Below, in pieces: positions 25,521 to 38,392 of a DNA stretch of 64,000 nt (positions are counted from its first letter, which is position 1; each line of letters begins with the position of its first letter). The stretch spans positions 5,498,501 through 5,562,500 of the forward strand of contig NC_062238.1 of the NCBI RefSeq assembly GCF_905475465.1, in the 5' to 3' direction. The notes below the pieces were generated by a model that ran no database searches, was not told the origin of the DNA, and worked only from the letters and a program-made list of their open reading frames with translations. Source of the DNA: Pieris napi. Taxonomy: Eukaryota; Arthropoda; Insecta; Lepidoptera; Pieridae. Both the position numbers and the translations under genes were made by a program.

Positions 25521-26104
25521 TACCCTTTTTTTGTTCAGCGTAAAGATTATTTTTTAACAATTCAATGCATTTATTATATAGTATGTATCCATGTAGCCCT
25601 CAGCCCTTCTTAACTAAAACTATAATGTAATGATGTTTGTCGACTGACGTAACTTTTAAATTATCGAAGTGTCGTACAAATTCCGACACTGTCTGTCATT
25701 TTATGTCAGTTCTAATCCATGAAAGTTTTAAGCGCAGCACAATTTAAGCAAAATTTTCACATTACATTAGCAAATTGAATATTAGGCTTGTTGGCAACAC
25801 TTGTGCCGACTGCCGAGCCGAGTGCCGTCTGGTGATTGGTGAGTTGAATGGTGCGGGTCGGTCGTCTTTTTTGTTACATTGCGTTTGTTTTGATAAAATA
25901 GAGAATAAAGGATGATAATGGTTTAACATCAAGTTATTGAATAGCATTTGACCAGTGAAAAGTACAGCTAGAATTTATTTATTCAAAATATATAAAAAAA
26001 TACATGCATGTAGGGCGCTCCATATATATATTTAAAATTGTTTGTGTTTTAGATCGGTAAAAGACGCAGTTTGTCTTAATCGGCTTTTTCGCAAGCAAAT
26101 CAAA
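25521..26104 (+). promoter_or_regulatory. Nonstop upstream region
   Basis: The stretch 25795-25870 is GC- and CpG-richer than its surroundings and is a plausible promoter. A candidate splice acceptor (TTGTTTGTGTTTTAG, ending about 26052) suggests a separate 5'-untranslated exon upstream. No TATA motif is convincing. Confidence 0.4.
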
Positions 26105-29100
26105 ATGAATGATACAGGTTGCATTCACTTAAACAACTTTAAGGCCGCTAAAGGCACCAATCCGTATAAAATTATCCATGCATTTTTTGTGTCGTGCACA
26201 TCCTTTGAAGCTAGAAGATACAAGGTAATAATAGGGTTTGCCTATCACTTTTAGACAATTTTTTTTAACTTCATTACATACCCCTAGCGTCGTAGACAAT
26301 CAATTTGTAGGTATTAAAAGATGATGCGTAATCAGCTGATCCGTAACCTTCAGCTGTTTAGGTATTTTTTACGTCGACTTGCGAAAGGTTTTATGTGTTT
26401 CTGTGTATATACCACCTAATCCTTTGTCCATTTTGGAAATAAATTACTTCATGCCATTAATAAATAGATTCTATACTATTAGCATTTGCTTAATATTTTA
26501 CTACTATCTAGTTAACAACTGTCCACATATAACAACATACATATAAAATTGTTGGCATTATATTTACCCAACATGTGTGTACCCAATGATTTTTTTTATT
26601 AAGAAGTTGTATTTTGTATTCATCATTGTCATTTGAAATAATATTGTGTATAGGTGCTTTATATACAAGAATAGTGAAGGCTTACACTAATAAAATAATG
26701 GTGCCTTTTTTATTATTTTAGGCTACTTCATGTCTTTGTTTTGCTTGTGGTCAACCTGGACCAAGAATGCATTCATGTTTACACTGCATATATTTTGCAT
26801 GTTATGGTGGACATATTCAAGAGCATTCCAAAACTAAAAAGCATTTTCTGTATGTTGACTTGAGCTATGGAAATGTTTATTGCGCCCAGTGTCAAGACTA
26901 CATTTATGATCGAGAACTAACTGAGATTGCAATGTCACATAGATTGAAAGAAGCTAAGTGAGTAAATAGTAATTTCAAAGTGTATAAAATATCATTGTTT
27001 AACATACTTTTTAATTTGGTAGAGCTTTAAAAACTATAGTTATTAGTATTTGTTAAAATGTGTTGCTACATGTTTTTATTGAAAAGCGAAACTGCAGTTT
27101 GTGCTCTTATTAAAGTTAAAATTAAATAAGTTAAAGTATATAACATGTTTAACTAATAATGTTAAATTTGTATTGTAATATTGTTACATAAACAGATGTG
27201 ATTATATATAGGATTGATATTGTTTAAATTCATTGCACATACCTTTTGTATGGTCAGCCTTATTTTAGTAATTCAATATGTTTAGGTCGTTGGGAATGTG
27301 TGTCCCATTTACTCCTTGGATCCCTAACAATAATGAAGCATTGGCACTTCGACGTTTACGTAAAAGACGTATGATAGGCCCACATACAACCATTGGTCTA
27401 CGAGGATTACAAAATCTAGGATCCACATGCTTCATGAATTGCATTGTCCAAGTAAGTTTAGCTCTAAGAAACTTGTGCCAACATCCAATGGAATTTGCTT
27501 ATTGGTAAATAATTGATAATTAATATACATGTGCAATAGTTCTGCAGTTTCTTAAAGTAAAGTTATAACCTAACAGAAAAAAACAACCTACCTTTAATTA
27601 GTAAACATTTATAGTGATAAGATTATGATGATGTTACCAAGCTATTTTGTAGTGCTTACTCATGCACAATATTTGTATATTGAGTTAACTAACATACTGG
27701 TGCATTGACCTGAAGTGACTTTTGGACTCCAAAACAAGAGCCTTATATTCTACAGATGAATGATTTTGAATTACGTCATAAGGGATTCGGATACTCGCAA
27801 TGGAATAACCATAACGGGTCTCCGGGCATGAATCCTTGACATAATATTGTGTTCGTTTAACGCATCCTGTGACGCGCTTCAGGTTTTTTTTGGACATTAT
27901 AGATTTTTTTAATCCCACATAATGGAGCGTATCGCTATATTTATGTTAGCGATTTTCAATATAAAATGTAATATGTCAGCTGCGAGGAGAATACAAACAC
28001 AAACTGACTAATATAATTATATTAAATAGATACGATATGGTTCGATTTGATAAATTTTTGGTATTATATGAAAAATCGATAGTCGTTTTTGAACGTAATT
28101 TATTTTATCCTAATTAATAACTACTGAGTCAATTCAGATGAATTAATATTCATGTGTCTCTATATATGTATAAAATATGTAACAAAGGCAGTATTGTAGA
28201 ACACAAAAAAATTTCAGACATTAATTCACACGCCATTGCTGAGGGATTATTTCCTAGGCGAGAAGCATAAATGCAAAGCGCAAAGTTCGGGGAAGTGCCT
28301 CGTGTGCGAGGTTTCAAAGCTGTTTCAGGTACGCTATAAATAACTCGCGAAATATTGATTTGTCAGCGCTCAACCGGCAATTCAATAACGTAGGACGCTA
28401 CCTGTTGCAATCGTATTACACTTTGATGTGATTTTAAATTTATATGTATTGTTGACTTTTACATAAATAATTATTATGTTTTTAATATGAGGATTAGATT
28501 TAGATTAGTCAATACGTTTAGAGATCCATTCCCGGGGAAATATAATTCAGTTTCGAAGGAATTTACTAAATATTATACATTATTAATAAATAAATAATAG
28601 TAATATCATTATTCGTAATAAGTATGCATTTATAATGTGCAAGATTGGTTCTAACAGACTTTTCACTTTGCAACGTTATCCAGACAAAATTTGTGTATTA
28701 AAATTATTTTTTTATCTAAATAATTGAATTTATTTATCAATATGCGGAGATCTATTCCCTCGGAAACAAAAACAATTTTAACGTTATCTAGAGAGTTTAT
28801 TTAAATATTTTTATACAAATAGTTTGTTAAGTTGTCGTTTACGTAATTATTAAAAAAAATAAGCTTGCTTATAAGCGCAATTAGCGGTTTTTACTTATTA
28901 TATACGCTTTCATTAATGAGTTTTTTTTATAGAATTACTAAAGTTTTAATCTATATAAATGGTTCTGGTGTTTTAATGTATGATTATTATGATGATTAGG
29001 AATTTTACTCGGGCGCAAAAACACCGTTGACCCTACACCGTCTTCTTCACTTGATATGGACTCACGCACGCCATCTTGCCGGCTACGAGCAACAGGATGC

Positions 29101-32100
29101 ACACGAGTTCTTCATAGCCACACTTGATGTGCTTCATAGGTACGATTATTACACCAGCCCTTACAGTTCGCCGATTTTCTTTGCGTGACAGATTTTTGAA
29201 TAATTTGAAGTTATCCCCAATTTTTATGGCAATAATCAGAATATATTTGAAAGTAGTATATAGTGAAAAATACATTTAGTTATTCATAACAATTATAGGT
29301 ATGCCTTGTGTTTAATGTCAGAAAGTTTTCTCGTAATAATTTATGATGATAATATGTATATGATAATTTATGATGTTAGTTAAATTTATTAACATATTAT
29401 TATATACATAACCTATAGGATTATTGTAATTTAAGACACTGCATGAACGGAGTAGAGGATAATGGGGAGAAGAAAGAGAATGGCCGCTGCAATTGCATCA
29501 TTGACCAGATATTCACCGGCGGATTGCAGAGTGACGTTGTATGCACTTCTTGTTCTGGGGTTTCTACCACTATCGATCCATTTTGGGATATCAGCCTGGA
29601 TGTTGCCGGACCTGGGTTAGTATGCATTCGAAAGAAGAGCGTATTTTAAGGCCCCAATTCTAGATCGTCAATCATTAAGTTTGACATATTTGACAGCGCT
29701 CAAGACTAGTTTGTCACCGAAATATTCCTCATATTTTTAACAAACTCCCGACATGACCTCGAAATGTTAAATATCTTTATAAATTAAGAACTATCTCGAT
29801 CACGACGGCTTTGTGACACAAATCGGCATCATAATCTGTCCATCTGTTTAGGAGCTATAATGCAACAGATACACAAATACCTCTTGAATGTTTAGTCAAA
29901 GACCTAAATTAAATATTGGTTCGTAGTGTATTTTTTAAGGTTGAAAAGAACGAAAACGTCGGCACTTTCATAAAGTCTTAATTACTAAAAAAAGACAGAA
30001 AGAGAAGATAATATAATTTTTACTTCGTAAGCCGTTCATACTCGTAATATAGGGCTAATTTAATATATCACATTTGACATCAACACAGCGCCATCTGGTA
30101 GAATTATGACTATCAAATAATAAACAAATATTTTGCAATAAAATAATATTGCGGGTAAAATAAATTGAGATGTAAGAATTTAATCAAAGTTATAAAAGGA
30201 AGATGTAATCTTTTAAGTTAGATCAAACTGCACACGGTGTGCAAATTTGATTGATATCGGTTCGGTAGTTTAGGAGGAGAGGAGGTAGTTAGGAGGAGTT
30301 TATCTTAATATAATTATAAATTACGTGTCACGTTGTTTGTCCGCTATGGACTCCTAAACTACTGAACCGATATCAATCAAATTTGTACACCGTGTGCAGT
30401 TCGATCTAACTTAAAAGATAGGATAGCTTACATCTCAATTTATACCCGCAATATTATTTATTTGACGGTCACAATATGATGGCTAACAGATGGCGCTGTC
30501 TTAAAAGTAGCAACGTTTCACATAAGCTACAATTGAATGGCATAAGCACCAAAAAAGCATGGTGGTCCCCATGACTGGTGTTCTCCTACCGTTTCCCTTG
30601 AATAGTTTACTACTATGTAATATAAAAAAACTTTAGCCACAACAACGCTTGGCCGAGTCTGCTAGTATATATTAAGATCTAAATACAGTGTATATTTAAA
30701 GTCTTTTTCATTTTCAGCTCCCTCCAAGCCTGTTTGGAACGCTTCACTCGGGCCGAACACTTGGGCTCCGCGGCCAAAATCAAATGCTCCAATTGCCGGG
30801 CGTACCGCGAATCCACAAAACAATTAACCCTAGAAACACTGCCAATCGTCGCCAGTTTCCACCTGAAGCGATTTGAACATTCCTCGCAAATAGATAGAAA
30901 AATATCGGCCTTCGTTTCGTTCCCCGCTGAGTTGGACATGACGCCATTTATGTCGTCTCACCGCCGGGCTGTAGATGCAGCCGATAATAACAATGCACCC
31001 GAAGGGATTTTTGAAGATAATAGGTAAGCCATTAATTTTTAATTAGCAATTTCTAAAAGTAATTTCTAAAAAGAATAAAGTGCGTGTGTTTCCTTTAACT
31101 TTAATCAGGCCTGATGTTACATAAGGAATGGTTTCATCGACTCTCATTCCTGAGGTCGTCGGTTCGATCCACGTCTGTGCAAATAGACTTTTGTTTCGAT
31201 GTGCGCATTTAACAATCGCTCGTACTATGAAGGAAATGTAAGGCAACTGGTATGCCATATACATAAAAAAGGGTGCTTGTATTTATGTACGCGCGTAAGA
31301 AGTTATACTTCTTTGGAATTATTAAAAATAGTTTTTGATTGCATGCAAATAATTAATTACAATAAAATAATCAAAGGCTGGAAAAGGAGTCATTATAGTC
31401 AATAAAGTTCAGCTTACATTTGAAAAATTAAATAAATAAATATTTTTTATTATTCTCTTACATTAAGTGTAACATAAATTATATTATTATTCGAATGTTG
31501 TTTTTAAATTATGTCCAATGCCGTAGCATCTTCCGTTGGCAACTTCATTCTGTTAATTTTGTGTCACGGTGCGCGCGCATTGTAAAATTTCACTCTCATC
31601 AATTTTTCATAACGCGCCTAAAGAAGTATAACTGAAGTTATACTTCTTTAGGCGCGTTTTGAAAAAGTCGATGGCGTGTGTCAGGCACAGAAGGTTGATC
31701 ACCGACTTGGCTATAAGAAAAAAATGGTTATGAAATAGATATAGATATATGAGGCTAAGGGGTTAGGTAGACACACTGGTTTTAAAGATAAGCGTATTAC
31801 AAAGAAGTCGCCTTTGTAATAATAGTATTTATAATATAACTAGCTGACCCGGCTAACTTCGTTCCGCCTTAATAATAATATCGTTGTTACTTTAGTTAAA
31901 CTTATTTTAGGATTTCATTAAGGTGATAACTTTTTTTGCAAATAGAGAAATGTTTTATTGCTTGCCATTGCAAAAGAAGAATGGCAGTTTTACACATTAG
32001 GCCTCTTCTCTCTATCGCCAATATTGCGATACTGCATGTTAAAGCACTTTCTGCTTTACAACATTTTTTGACGAGGTAACACATGTTTTCGATCAAGATC

Positions 32101-34595
32101 AAAGCCTGGTTATGCATCTCCTCATTTACCTCAAGTTCGGAATTTCTTGAAGTGACACGAATTCGACGTAAAATGATGCGTAGTTTTGTCAACAAATGTC
32201 ACACCACATGCCGTGTGCATTCGTAAAATTAATTAATTAATAATTTGTTATTCGATAACTTATCCGATATTTTATTACTTATTCTGCTATTCGGAGTGGA
32301 GAAAAATCCATCAAAAAAGACATAACTAACATCGGTCCAGCCGATCTCGAGTTATAAGTGTTGTAACAAACACGACTTTCTTTTATATATATAAGATACC
32401 TAGTTTATTCATCAAATTAATAAAGTGCTTACGAAAAAAAAACATTGCCAGTTGTTCTAGTTCTTTCGACGCTCTTGATTTCAGTACTCGTCTGGAGTAA
32501 ATGCAAATTTTGTAAATATATTATTTTTCTGACGTTCATAAGTGTACATTAAATTACCTATTATTATTATAGCCTCTTAATTTCCATAATGAATTATATA
32601 TTAAACTACGTATATGAATAAATTATATTTTTATATCAGAATGTCCGTGTTGGATTGATATTCCTATACAAAAACTAATTATTTGTTCTACAGTTTAAAC
32701 GTATTGAATAAATTAAGTTACCAGTTCATTATTTATTGCCCTTGCGACGTAATAAATGCAACTGACAATGAATAAATAATGTAAACAAACATTTTCACTT
32801 AAATAAAAGTATAAATGTGATCATTATGACCATTTCAGATACTCATTGTTCGCCGTGGTGAACCACCTCGGTTCGTTGGACGCGGGGCACTACACTGCGT
32901 ACGTCCGCCAGATGAAAGGCAGCTGGTACAAGTGTGACGATCACATGATTACACGGGCCTCGCTGAGGGAAGTGCTGGATAGTGAGGGGTAAGATTAAAA
33001 CCTCTTTAGACATATAACGTACACAAGTTAGTAGTCTGTGCGGAAATTATGCGAACTAATATAATTTAGGCGTCATTTTATTTTTCCACAAAAAATTTAT
33101 ACTTTCATTTATTTCATATTAAGTATTAAGATTACTGTCGAATTATTCTATTTAGACGTAACAATGTTGTTAATATAACAAGGTTGCAAGCACTGCTGCG
33201 ATTTCAATCCCATGACGGTTCTCTTTACGTACAGACTGTATTTGTTACCATGGTTACGATGGTGTTTCCATATAAAATGTTAACCATGATAACAGATCCC
33301 CTTGCACGACAGCTCACGATGCAGAGCTATGTTAAACGCCTTAAGCGAAAAGACATTCTATAATGTGAAGAATTATGAGTAGATGTTCTCACTGGAGGAC
33401 ACACTCCGAACGAGATAAGCATCCAACATATTTGCTAAAAGTGAAAGCACTGATTGCAGATGGCGAATATACAAAAAAAAAAAAATGATAACAGACTAAC
33501 TTTTATCTAAGTTTTATATGGATGTTTGTAAACTGACATGTCTGTTCGTTATTGCCAGGTTTAAATGGAGTATCAGAAAGTTCTTGGTTCATGCCCCCAG
33601 CCTTTGGTAGAGTTATGATACAATAACTAAATATCACATTGGTAATATTCAGTTCCGTCTCGTTCATTATTTACTGAAATATTACAGAACAAAAGAATCG
33701 AGTCACTTATTAGTTATACTTGTCTATGACTAAATATGCAATTGGCAAAACGTTTTTTTTAAATAATTATTTATATTAAACTAGAATGCTGCGAAAATGA
33801 AACAAATGCATAAATATTTGCTCTCTTTAATTAATGTAGAATCATACACGACTCGTAGCATTTACGATTAGTATTTTGATTTTTGACACCCGGAGTATGA
33901 TAACATAAAAGTCTTTTATGGATATGCTTGCAATTTTGCACGGGAAAAAACTGCATCTGTTTCACTAATATTGTTCATTAAATATGTGTCATTAGTACTT
34001 CCTAATAAAAATTGTTTATAGTTCCCGGCACGTAAGTTAGCACATAATTTGTCTTTTAAGTGACTACTTAGAGTAAAAGCGCTATAACCAAGCAAAACCT
34101 TACCAAATTGTGTCGATATTAGTATGGGAATGTAGTTTAGTAAAAGTTTTCGTGGTGGGTTAAACTAATTTTAGTAGGTAAAACCAAAAATTAGCTTGCC
34201 TTCTTAAGGTGCGTCCACATCTGGAAAATGTGCCGCGAATGTGCCTCTCGCGAGCTGCGCGCGTGCAGTCACGGCAATGGTTTGGTGCGCCTCTTTAGCG
34301 CATCTCATGCAAGGCTCGTACAAGGCGTGCGTTGCGAACGAACTGCGCGCGGGCGGCGTAGGAGCAAAAATGTACGCGCGCAGCTCGCAAACTGCTCGCG
34401 AGCTGCACATTCGTAGCATATTCGCCAGATGTGGACGCACCTTAATGATTGGCCTGCTCGGAGTCCTACCAATGTCAATTGCGTGTTTATCATGAACTTA
34501 TTTCTTGTTTATAACTTATATCTTTATTATTCACTTACAGGTACCTGCTCTTCTACCACAAGACCGTTCTGGAATATGAGTGTGACGTCTCCTAA
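26105..34595 (+). CDS. not: Nonstop / USP22 ubiquitin hydrolase of the SAGA complex (complete, nine coding exons)
   Basis: Exons: 26105-26224, 26722-26957, 27286-27451, 28218-28328, 29000-29139, 29436-29615, 30718-31023, 32839-32988, 34541-34595. All have AG/GT borders and continuous phase, giving 487 codons plus TAA. Residues about 6-110 form the UBP zinc finger (C6, H8, C31, C44-C49, C59, C62, C67, H71, H75). The catalytic core has the Cys box NLGSTCFMN (C167), GYEQQDAHEF, a zinc ribbon (RCNC, CTSC, CSNC), the His box LDAGHYTAY (H437) and WYKCDD. This is the layout of Nonstop/USP22, which removes ubiquitin from histone H2B as part of the nuclear SAGA deubiquitinase module. ATG 26105 has a good insect context (CAAAATG); the frame is open upstream to 26042 but lacks an ATG. 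Length is close to USP22 (about 525). It is divergent from cytohesin, and introns 6-8 are swollen by transposons. Confidence 0.95.
26225..26721. other. Nonstop intron 1
   Basis: AT-rich intron; no embedded feature seen. Confidence 0.6.
26958..27285. other. Nonstop intron 2
   Basis: AT-rich intron; no embedded feature seen. Confidence 0.6.
27452..28217. other. Nonstop intron 3
   Basis: Contains a 77-codon minus-strand ORF at 27685-27918 in less AT-rich sequence. It may be a transposon relic but matches no family I can name. Confidence 0.45.
28329..28999. other. Nonstop intron 4
   Basis: AT-rich. Two loosely similar stretches (about 28500-28560 and 28735-28800, both with a GAGATC-ATTCCC-GGAAA core) suggest an old internal repeat. 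Confidence 0.4.
29616..30074. other. Nonstop intron 6, first part
   Basis: Intron sequence without a recognisable repeat; it precedes the head-to-head Helitron pair. Confidence 0.45.
30075..30300 (-). mobile_element. Truncated Helitron, inverted relative to its neighbour
   Basis: It shares the body of the 30303-30665 family (TGGCGCTG segment, GCACACGGTGTGCAAATTTG, ATCGGTTCGGTAGTTTAGG) in reverse orientation. It lacks the true 5' TC end and the CTAG terminus. A purine-rich GGAGGAGAGGAGG junction separates it from the next copy. Confidence 0.6.
30303..30665 (+). mobile_element. Non-autonomous Helitron in Nonstop intron 6
   Basis: It starts TCTTAATATAATTATAAATT after an A and ends GGCCGAGTCTGCTAG before a T. 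Its body is nearly identical in arrangement to 57950-58324. It ends 52 bp before exon 7 of nonstop, close enough to affect the branch point or acceptor region. Confidence 0.75.
31100..31262 (+). mobile_element. tRNA-derived SINE, 5' half
   Basis: Contains ATGGTTTCATCGACTCTCAT, TCCTGAGGTCGTCGG and the B-box-like GGTTCGATCC, followed by the SINE body AACAATCGCTCGTACTATGA. The matching 3' half resumes at about 31656, after an inserted MITE. Confidence 0.65.
31263..31655 (-). mobile_element. MITE inserted into a SINE, with palindromic end
   Basis: A reverse copy of the family at 25240-25520 (contains GCGCGCGCAT and TTGCATGCAAATAATTAATT). It ends in a long palindrome around AAGAAGTATAACTGAAGTTA. 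It lies between the two halves of the SINE at 31100-31262 and 31656-31745. Confidence 0.6.
31656..31745 (+). mobile_element. tRNA-derived SINE, 3' half
   Basis: Reads AAAAAGTCGATGGCGTGTGT, CAGGCACAGAAGGTTGATCA and then ATATGAGGCTAAGG. This continues the SINE consensus interrupted at 31262. Confidence 0.6.
31840..32396 (-). mobile_element. Non-autonomous Helitron in Nonstop intron 7
   Basis: On the minus strand it starts TCTTATATATATAAAAGAAA at 32396, preceded by A, and ends GCCGGGTCAGCTAG at 31840. The 97-codon ORF inside shows no Rep or helicase motif. Confidence 0.7.
32397..32838. other. Nonstop intron 7, last part
   Basis: AT-rich intron sequence with no recognisable repeat. Confidence 0.45.
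32989..34207. other. Nonstop intron 8, first part
   Basis: AT-rich. The stretch at about 33180-33470 is less AT-rich and may be an old transposon relic, but shows no ORF. Confidence 0.4.
34208..34441. mobile_element. piggyBac-like MITE with TTAA target duplication
   Basis: Terminal repeats GGTGCGTCCACATCTGG and exact complement, flanked by TTAA on both sides (34204-34207, 34442-34445). The 234-bp interior is GC-rich, with repeated CGCGAGCTGCGCGC-type palindromic pieces that create several overlapping spurious ORFs. The superfamily is inferred only from the TTAA. Confidence 0.72.
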
Positions 34596-37500
34596 ATTGT
34601 ACCATATAAATAATGTGTAATGCGCAAATTTCAATCAATTATTAATTTATTATCATGATTTTGAATTTGGAATATGTCAGCTGTTAACCTTTTTTTAATT
34701 TATGATCATCATGTCTTTCAGGACATCAAAGAACAAAGTTTTGCCATTTAATAATTTGTTAATTTCCAATTATATTTTTACTTTTGAATTTATTAATAAT
34801 AAGTTATTATTCTACAATGTGTGTGTATTCAATGTTTAATATATTCAAGGAGGGAATTTGTAAAAAATATTGTAATCCATTGTTAAATTTCTCGTAGAAA
34901 ATATTTTCTATAATGGCTCGATAGAAATACAATTTTCATACCAACGGTACATTGACAGAATTATTAATATAAACAATATATGAGAAATTACCATTTTGAC
35001 AATGAAAAACCACAGATGAAACAAAGCTTGTATATGGTTAAAGTGGTGTCAACGATTATTTGTATTAGAAACTGAACTCTATTATCGTGATATTACGGTG
35101 TAGAAGCTATTGTATAGCATAAGGAATGGATTTTGAGCGTTGAACGAAATTTTTGAATAGCTATAAAAATGCTGTAGTCGTAGCTTTTTTCAATTATCTT
35201 AAAAATATTATGTAATAGATTCCCGCTTTTCAATTGCTCAATATCCGTAACCTGTTCGTTTCTAACGAATTTGTTAGTTTATAAGCTATTGACTGAATGT
35301 TTCTCAACTATTTTAGTTTTCTATTCGCTTTATTGACTAGAAATGTTGCCAGTGATAAATTCTCTGATTTAAAATTTGGCAAAAGAATCATTAAATCTAA
35401 ACGCAGACACCACGTTTGATCGCAATTTGGAGGTAATTTTAAAAGATTGACAACTCTCAGAACTGGATTTAGAATGGGCCATGGTAAGAAATAAGCATCA
35501 ACGATGTTACAATAATATGTCGGAACATAAAGAGCGAGTAATAGCCACCAAAGCCAACTTCATTCCTCTGTAGTAAGGCGGTATATGGTTGCATCTTAGT
35601 ATATAATATATGTGTTAGAATACTAGTGTACTTCTACTTTTCCAAACTCTTCTAATAGACGTCGTGCAAACTCTATCCTTCTTAAATGTTTTGAAATAAA
35701 AAATCGGTTGTAGCTGATTTATACGATACATAGACAACTTGATAAAAATCTAATTTGATGTAAAAATATTTAATCTACACATTCACCTAGTAGTTTTGCG
35801 ATACGCGCCAAAACTTAACACTGACAGCTGTCACAGGCATGCTATATTGCAAATGACAAATACAACGCTGAGATTTTTGTAAAATAGATCATCCTCTACG
35901 CACTATGTTTTACAAAATCGTCAAACAAGATGGGAACTCAAGTATAAATGTTGACAGTTTTCATATTACTAGTAAATGGTTGACTAAAATAATATAGATT
36001 ATTTCAGTTCCATTAAAAAAAATAGAGATTAATGTCCTTAAATGTTTATAGATAATACGGAAATTTAAAACTTTGATAAATTAATTACATATAACATTTT
36101 GACGTGCTTTCGCTAGCTATACGTGTATAACATTTGAATGGATTTTGAACAAACTATGCTTAATCTACCTCGCTGTTCATCGTTTGCATTATCATAACGT
36201 TTCTATACCCGCCAAATATCTAATAATTGAATTACGTAAAAACAAAATATTTCATTTAGATAAGTAATACTAATTTAAAAATGTAATAGTAAAAACAATA
36301 ATTAAGATTGGGCTCTATTAAAATACCTTCGTTCCTTAAGAAAAAGAGGAAAACCTTTAATAAAAACAGTCACATATATGCGGCCACGTAACTTAAAACC
36401 CATATAATAAATATATGACACGGTGGGGTTTTTTTTATTAATTTTTATGCCTTTTTTGAACAAAAAGTCCCTTAGGGAGTAAGAAATTGGTTTATTATAA
36501 ATATTTATGTGGTTTTCAGCTTCATGTTTCATTAGAGAATGTGTTCATAAAATAATTTTGCGTTGTACAATCGCTTTGTGTAGTTAAAACTTGACTGAAC
36601 TGACATTAGTTTGTGATATTTAATATTTATGTGTATGTAATGAGTAGTCGTAACAATTTCCTAATAGACTATAGGTTAGCTGACTTTTAATTTGACAAAT
36701 CCGAAAGCCTTGGATTTCAAAAACGAATATAACACGTTAATTGAATACCTTTATCATAAATAAAACTAATTTTATATGTAACTTGTGACCATACAATTAC
36801 ACTTTTCCAAATTCCAGAACACCGATTTTTAATAAATTTTAATAGGCCACGGACGCATCTCCTGACGGTTAAGATGATATTTTCCTCATTTGTGTTCATC
36901 TAACGTAACAGGAAAAGACATTAAGGTGTATCTCTTGACATAATTATTCATTTAAAGTTTGATTTTAAATTGACGTTTGGATCTGCTACAGATATTAACA
37001 ATATATTAAATTTAAAGATTTATGAATGATAAAATTACTATTAAAGATTTGTAAAAAAAAATCACTTAAAATGTAAAGATTGTTTTTGGTGCAACTTTAT
37101 TAAAATTTTGTGTTACTCTGTCAAAGGTTATCCTTTTAATAAGATAAGCTTTAGAAGTTATGTATGTACGCTATTTTAATTAAATTACTTGACTTGATTT
37201 TCTTAAATTTTTAAATAGAGACACTTGTCGTATTCTGTATTATACAACACAACAATTGTGCAATCAGCGCTCGTACCCTGTAACTTTACAGCGATGCCGA
37301 TCCTCACGTTGTTCGTTCAATGTAGTCACAATAGCTCTGACGTCGCAACCGCTATCGGAAGTTACAGAATAAGGGCCCTGGTATGATATTCCTATTATTA
37401 TTATATTCTAGAAAATTATGTCAGCTGAGCAAATTTGTGTGTATGTTACAATTTTAGATTCTCAGTAATTATAAAAAACCCTTATTGAGACGAGTATTAG

Positions 37501-38392
37501 ATTTTAAATAGCATCGTCCTAATGTCTAATAGATGTCGCCAGTAATTTTATTTGCATTTAATAAGTTAGATCCTACCCCTCTCAAAATCCTTAGAATTAA
37601 TGTGTATAAATGTAATCAAATAATTGTTAAATTACTTGACCACTCTTTCCTGTATTTAATGTACGAATTAAACCAACATATAGCGGTTTTCTGACATATA
37701 CTTCATATGATAATCTATTCGTAAGTTAAATGTAGGAACTAGATGTGTATGTAATCAATTTTTCAATACAGGTATTACAGTAAAATATTCGATTGTATTA
37801 TTGTAAAAATTGGTGTTATAATAAAAATTATTATGATTTACTTTTTTATTTACATCATTTCCTTGAAATCATCGTTTTGTCACGCCATAAGGAACGAGCG
37901 AGCTACAATTGTGTGCTTGTGACGTGTTGGAAGAATTCTACTACATGTAATAATCTGCCTTGTAAAAGTTTAATTTAGTGGATTCTGTATTTATTTACAG
38001 ACCTACATGAAGTGTAGACCAGTGCAGATAGCCTTTAAAATAAATAAAAAGTGAAAAAATAATAGTAGGATGAAATCTATTGGAAAAGGAGGAGAATATT
38101 ATAAAAATTAAAGGAAAAATAATTTACGGGAAGGGTATGACGGGTCTGGGCGTTACTGCATACGATGTTTTGCATTTTCTGAGAAGATTTACTATGGGAA
38201 TATATTTATATATATATTTTTACCATAGGAAAGTAGAGATTTCAACGAACTGAAAGCACACCAACTTTTTGTAAAAAGCTGATATTTTGACGGGTGAATT
38301 TTCGATTGAAAATTAGGATGTTTTTTCGATATTCATTCAAAATAGGTAAGGTGAAAAAATAAATATTTTTAATCAAATAAAGTACAGCGTAT
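34596..38392. other. Region downstream of Nonstop
   Basis: AT-rich intergenic DNA. No clear AATAAA lies just after the stop. A short frame near 35450-35570 and a possible MITE around 37260-37380 (CTGTAACTT/AAGTTACAG) were seen but are not convincing. No gene recognised. Confidence 0.45.

Noticed and set aside
26042..26104. 21-codon N-terminal extension of Nonstop
   Set aside because: The frame is open but starts with TTG, contains a likely splice acceptor, and the conserved zinc finger begins right after ATG 26105.
27685..27918. Minus-strand 77-codon ORF in Nonstop intron 3 as a nested gene
   Set aside because: No start context, splice signals or recognisable family; kept only as a possible transposon relic.
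29411..29435. Earlier acceptor (ACCTATAG) for Nonstop exon 6
   Set aside because: It brings a TAA into frame; the acceptor at 29434-29435 restores LHRHC and the right phase.
30679..30939. Minus-strand 86-codon ORF
   Set aside because: Antisense shadow of Nonstop exon 7.
34204..34495. Cluster of overlapping 60-84-codon ORFs on both strands
   Set aside because: They are produced by the GC-rich palindromic interior of the TTAA-flanked MITE.
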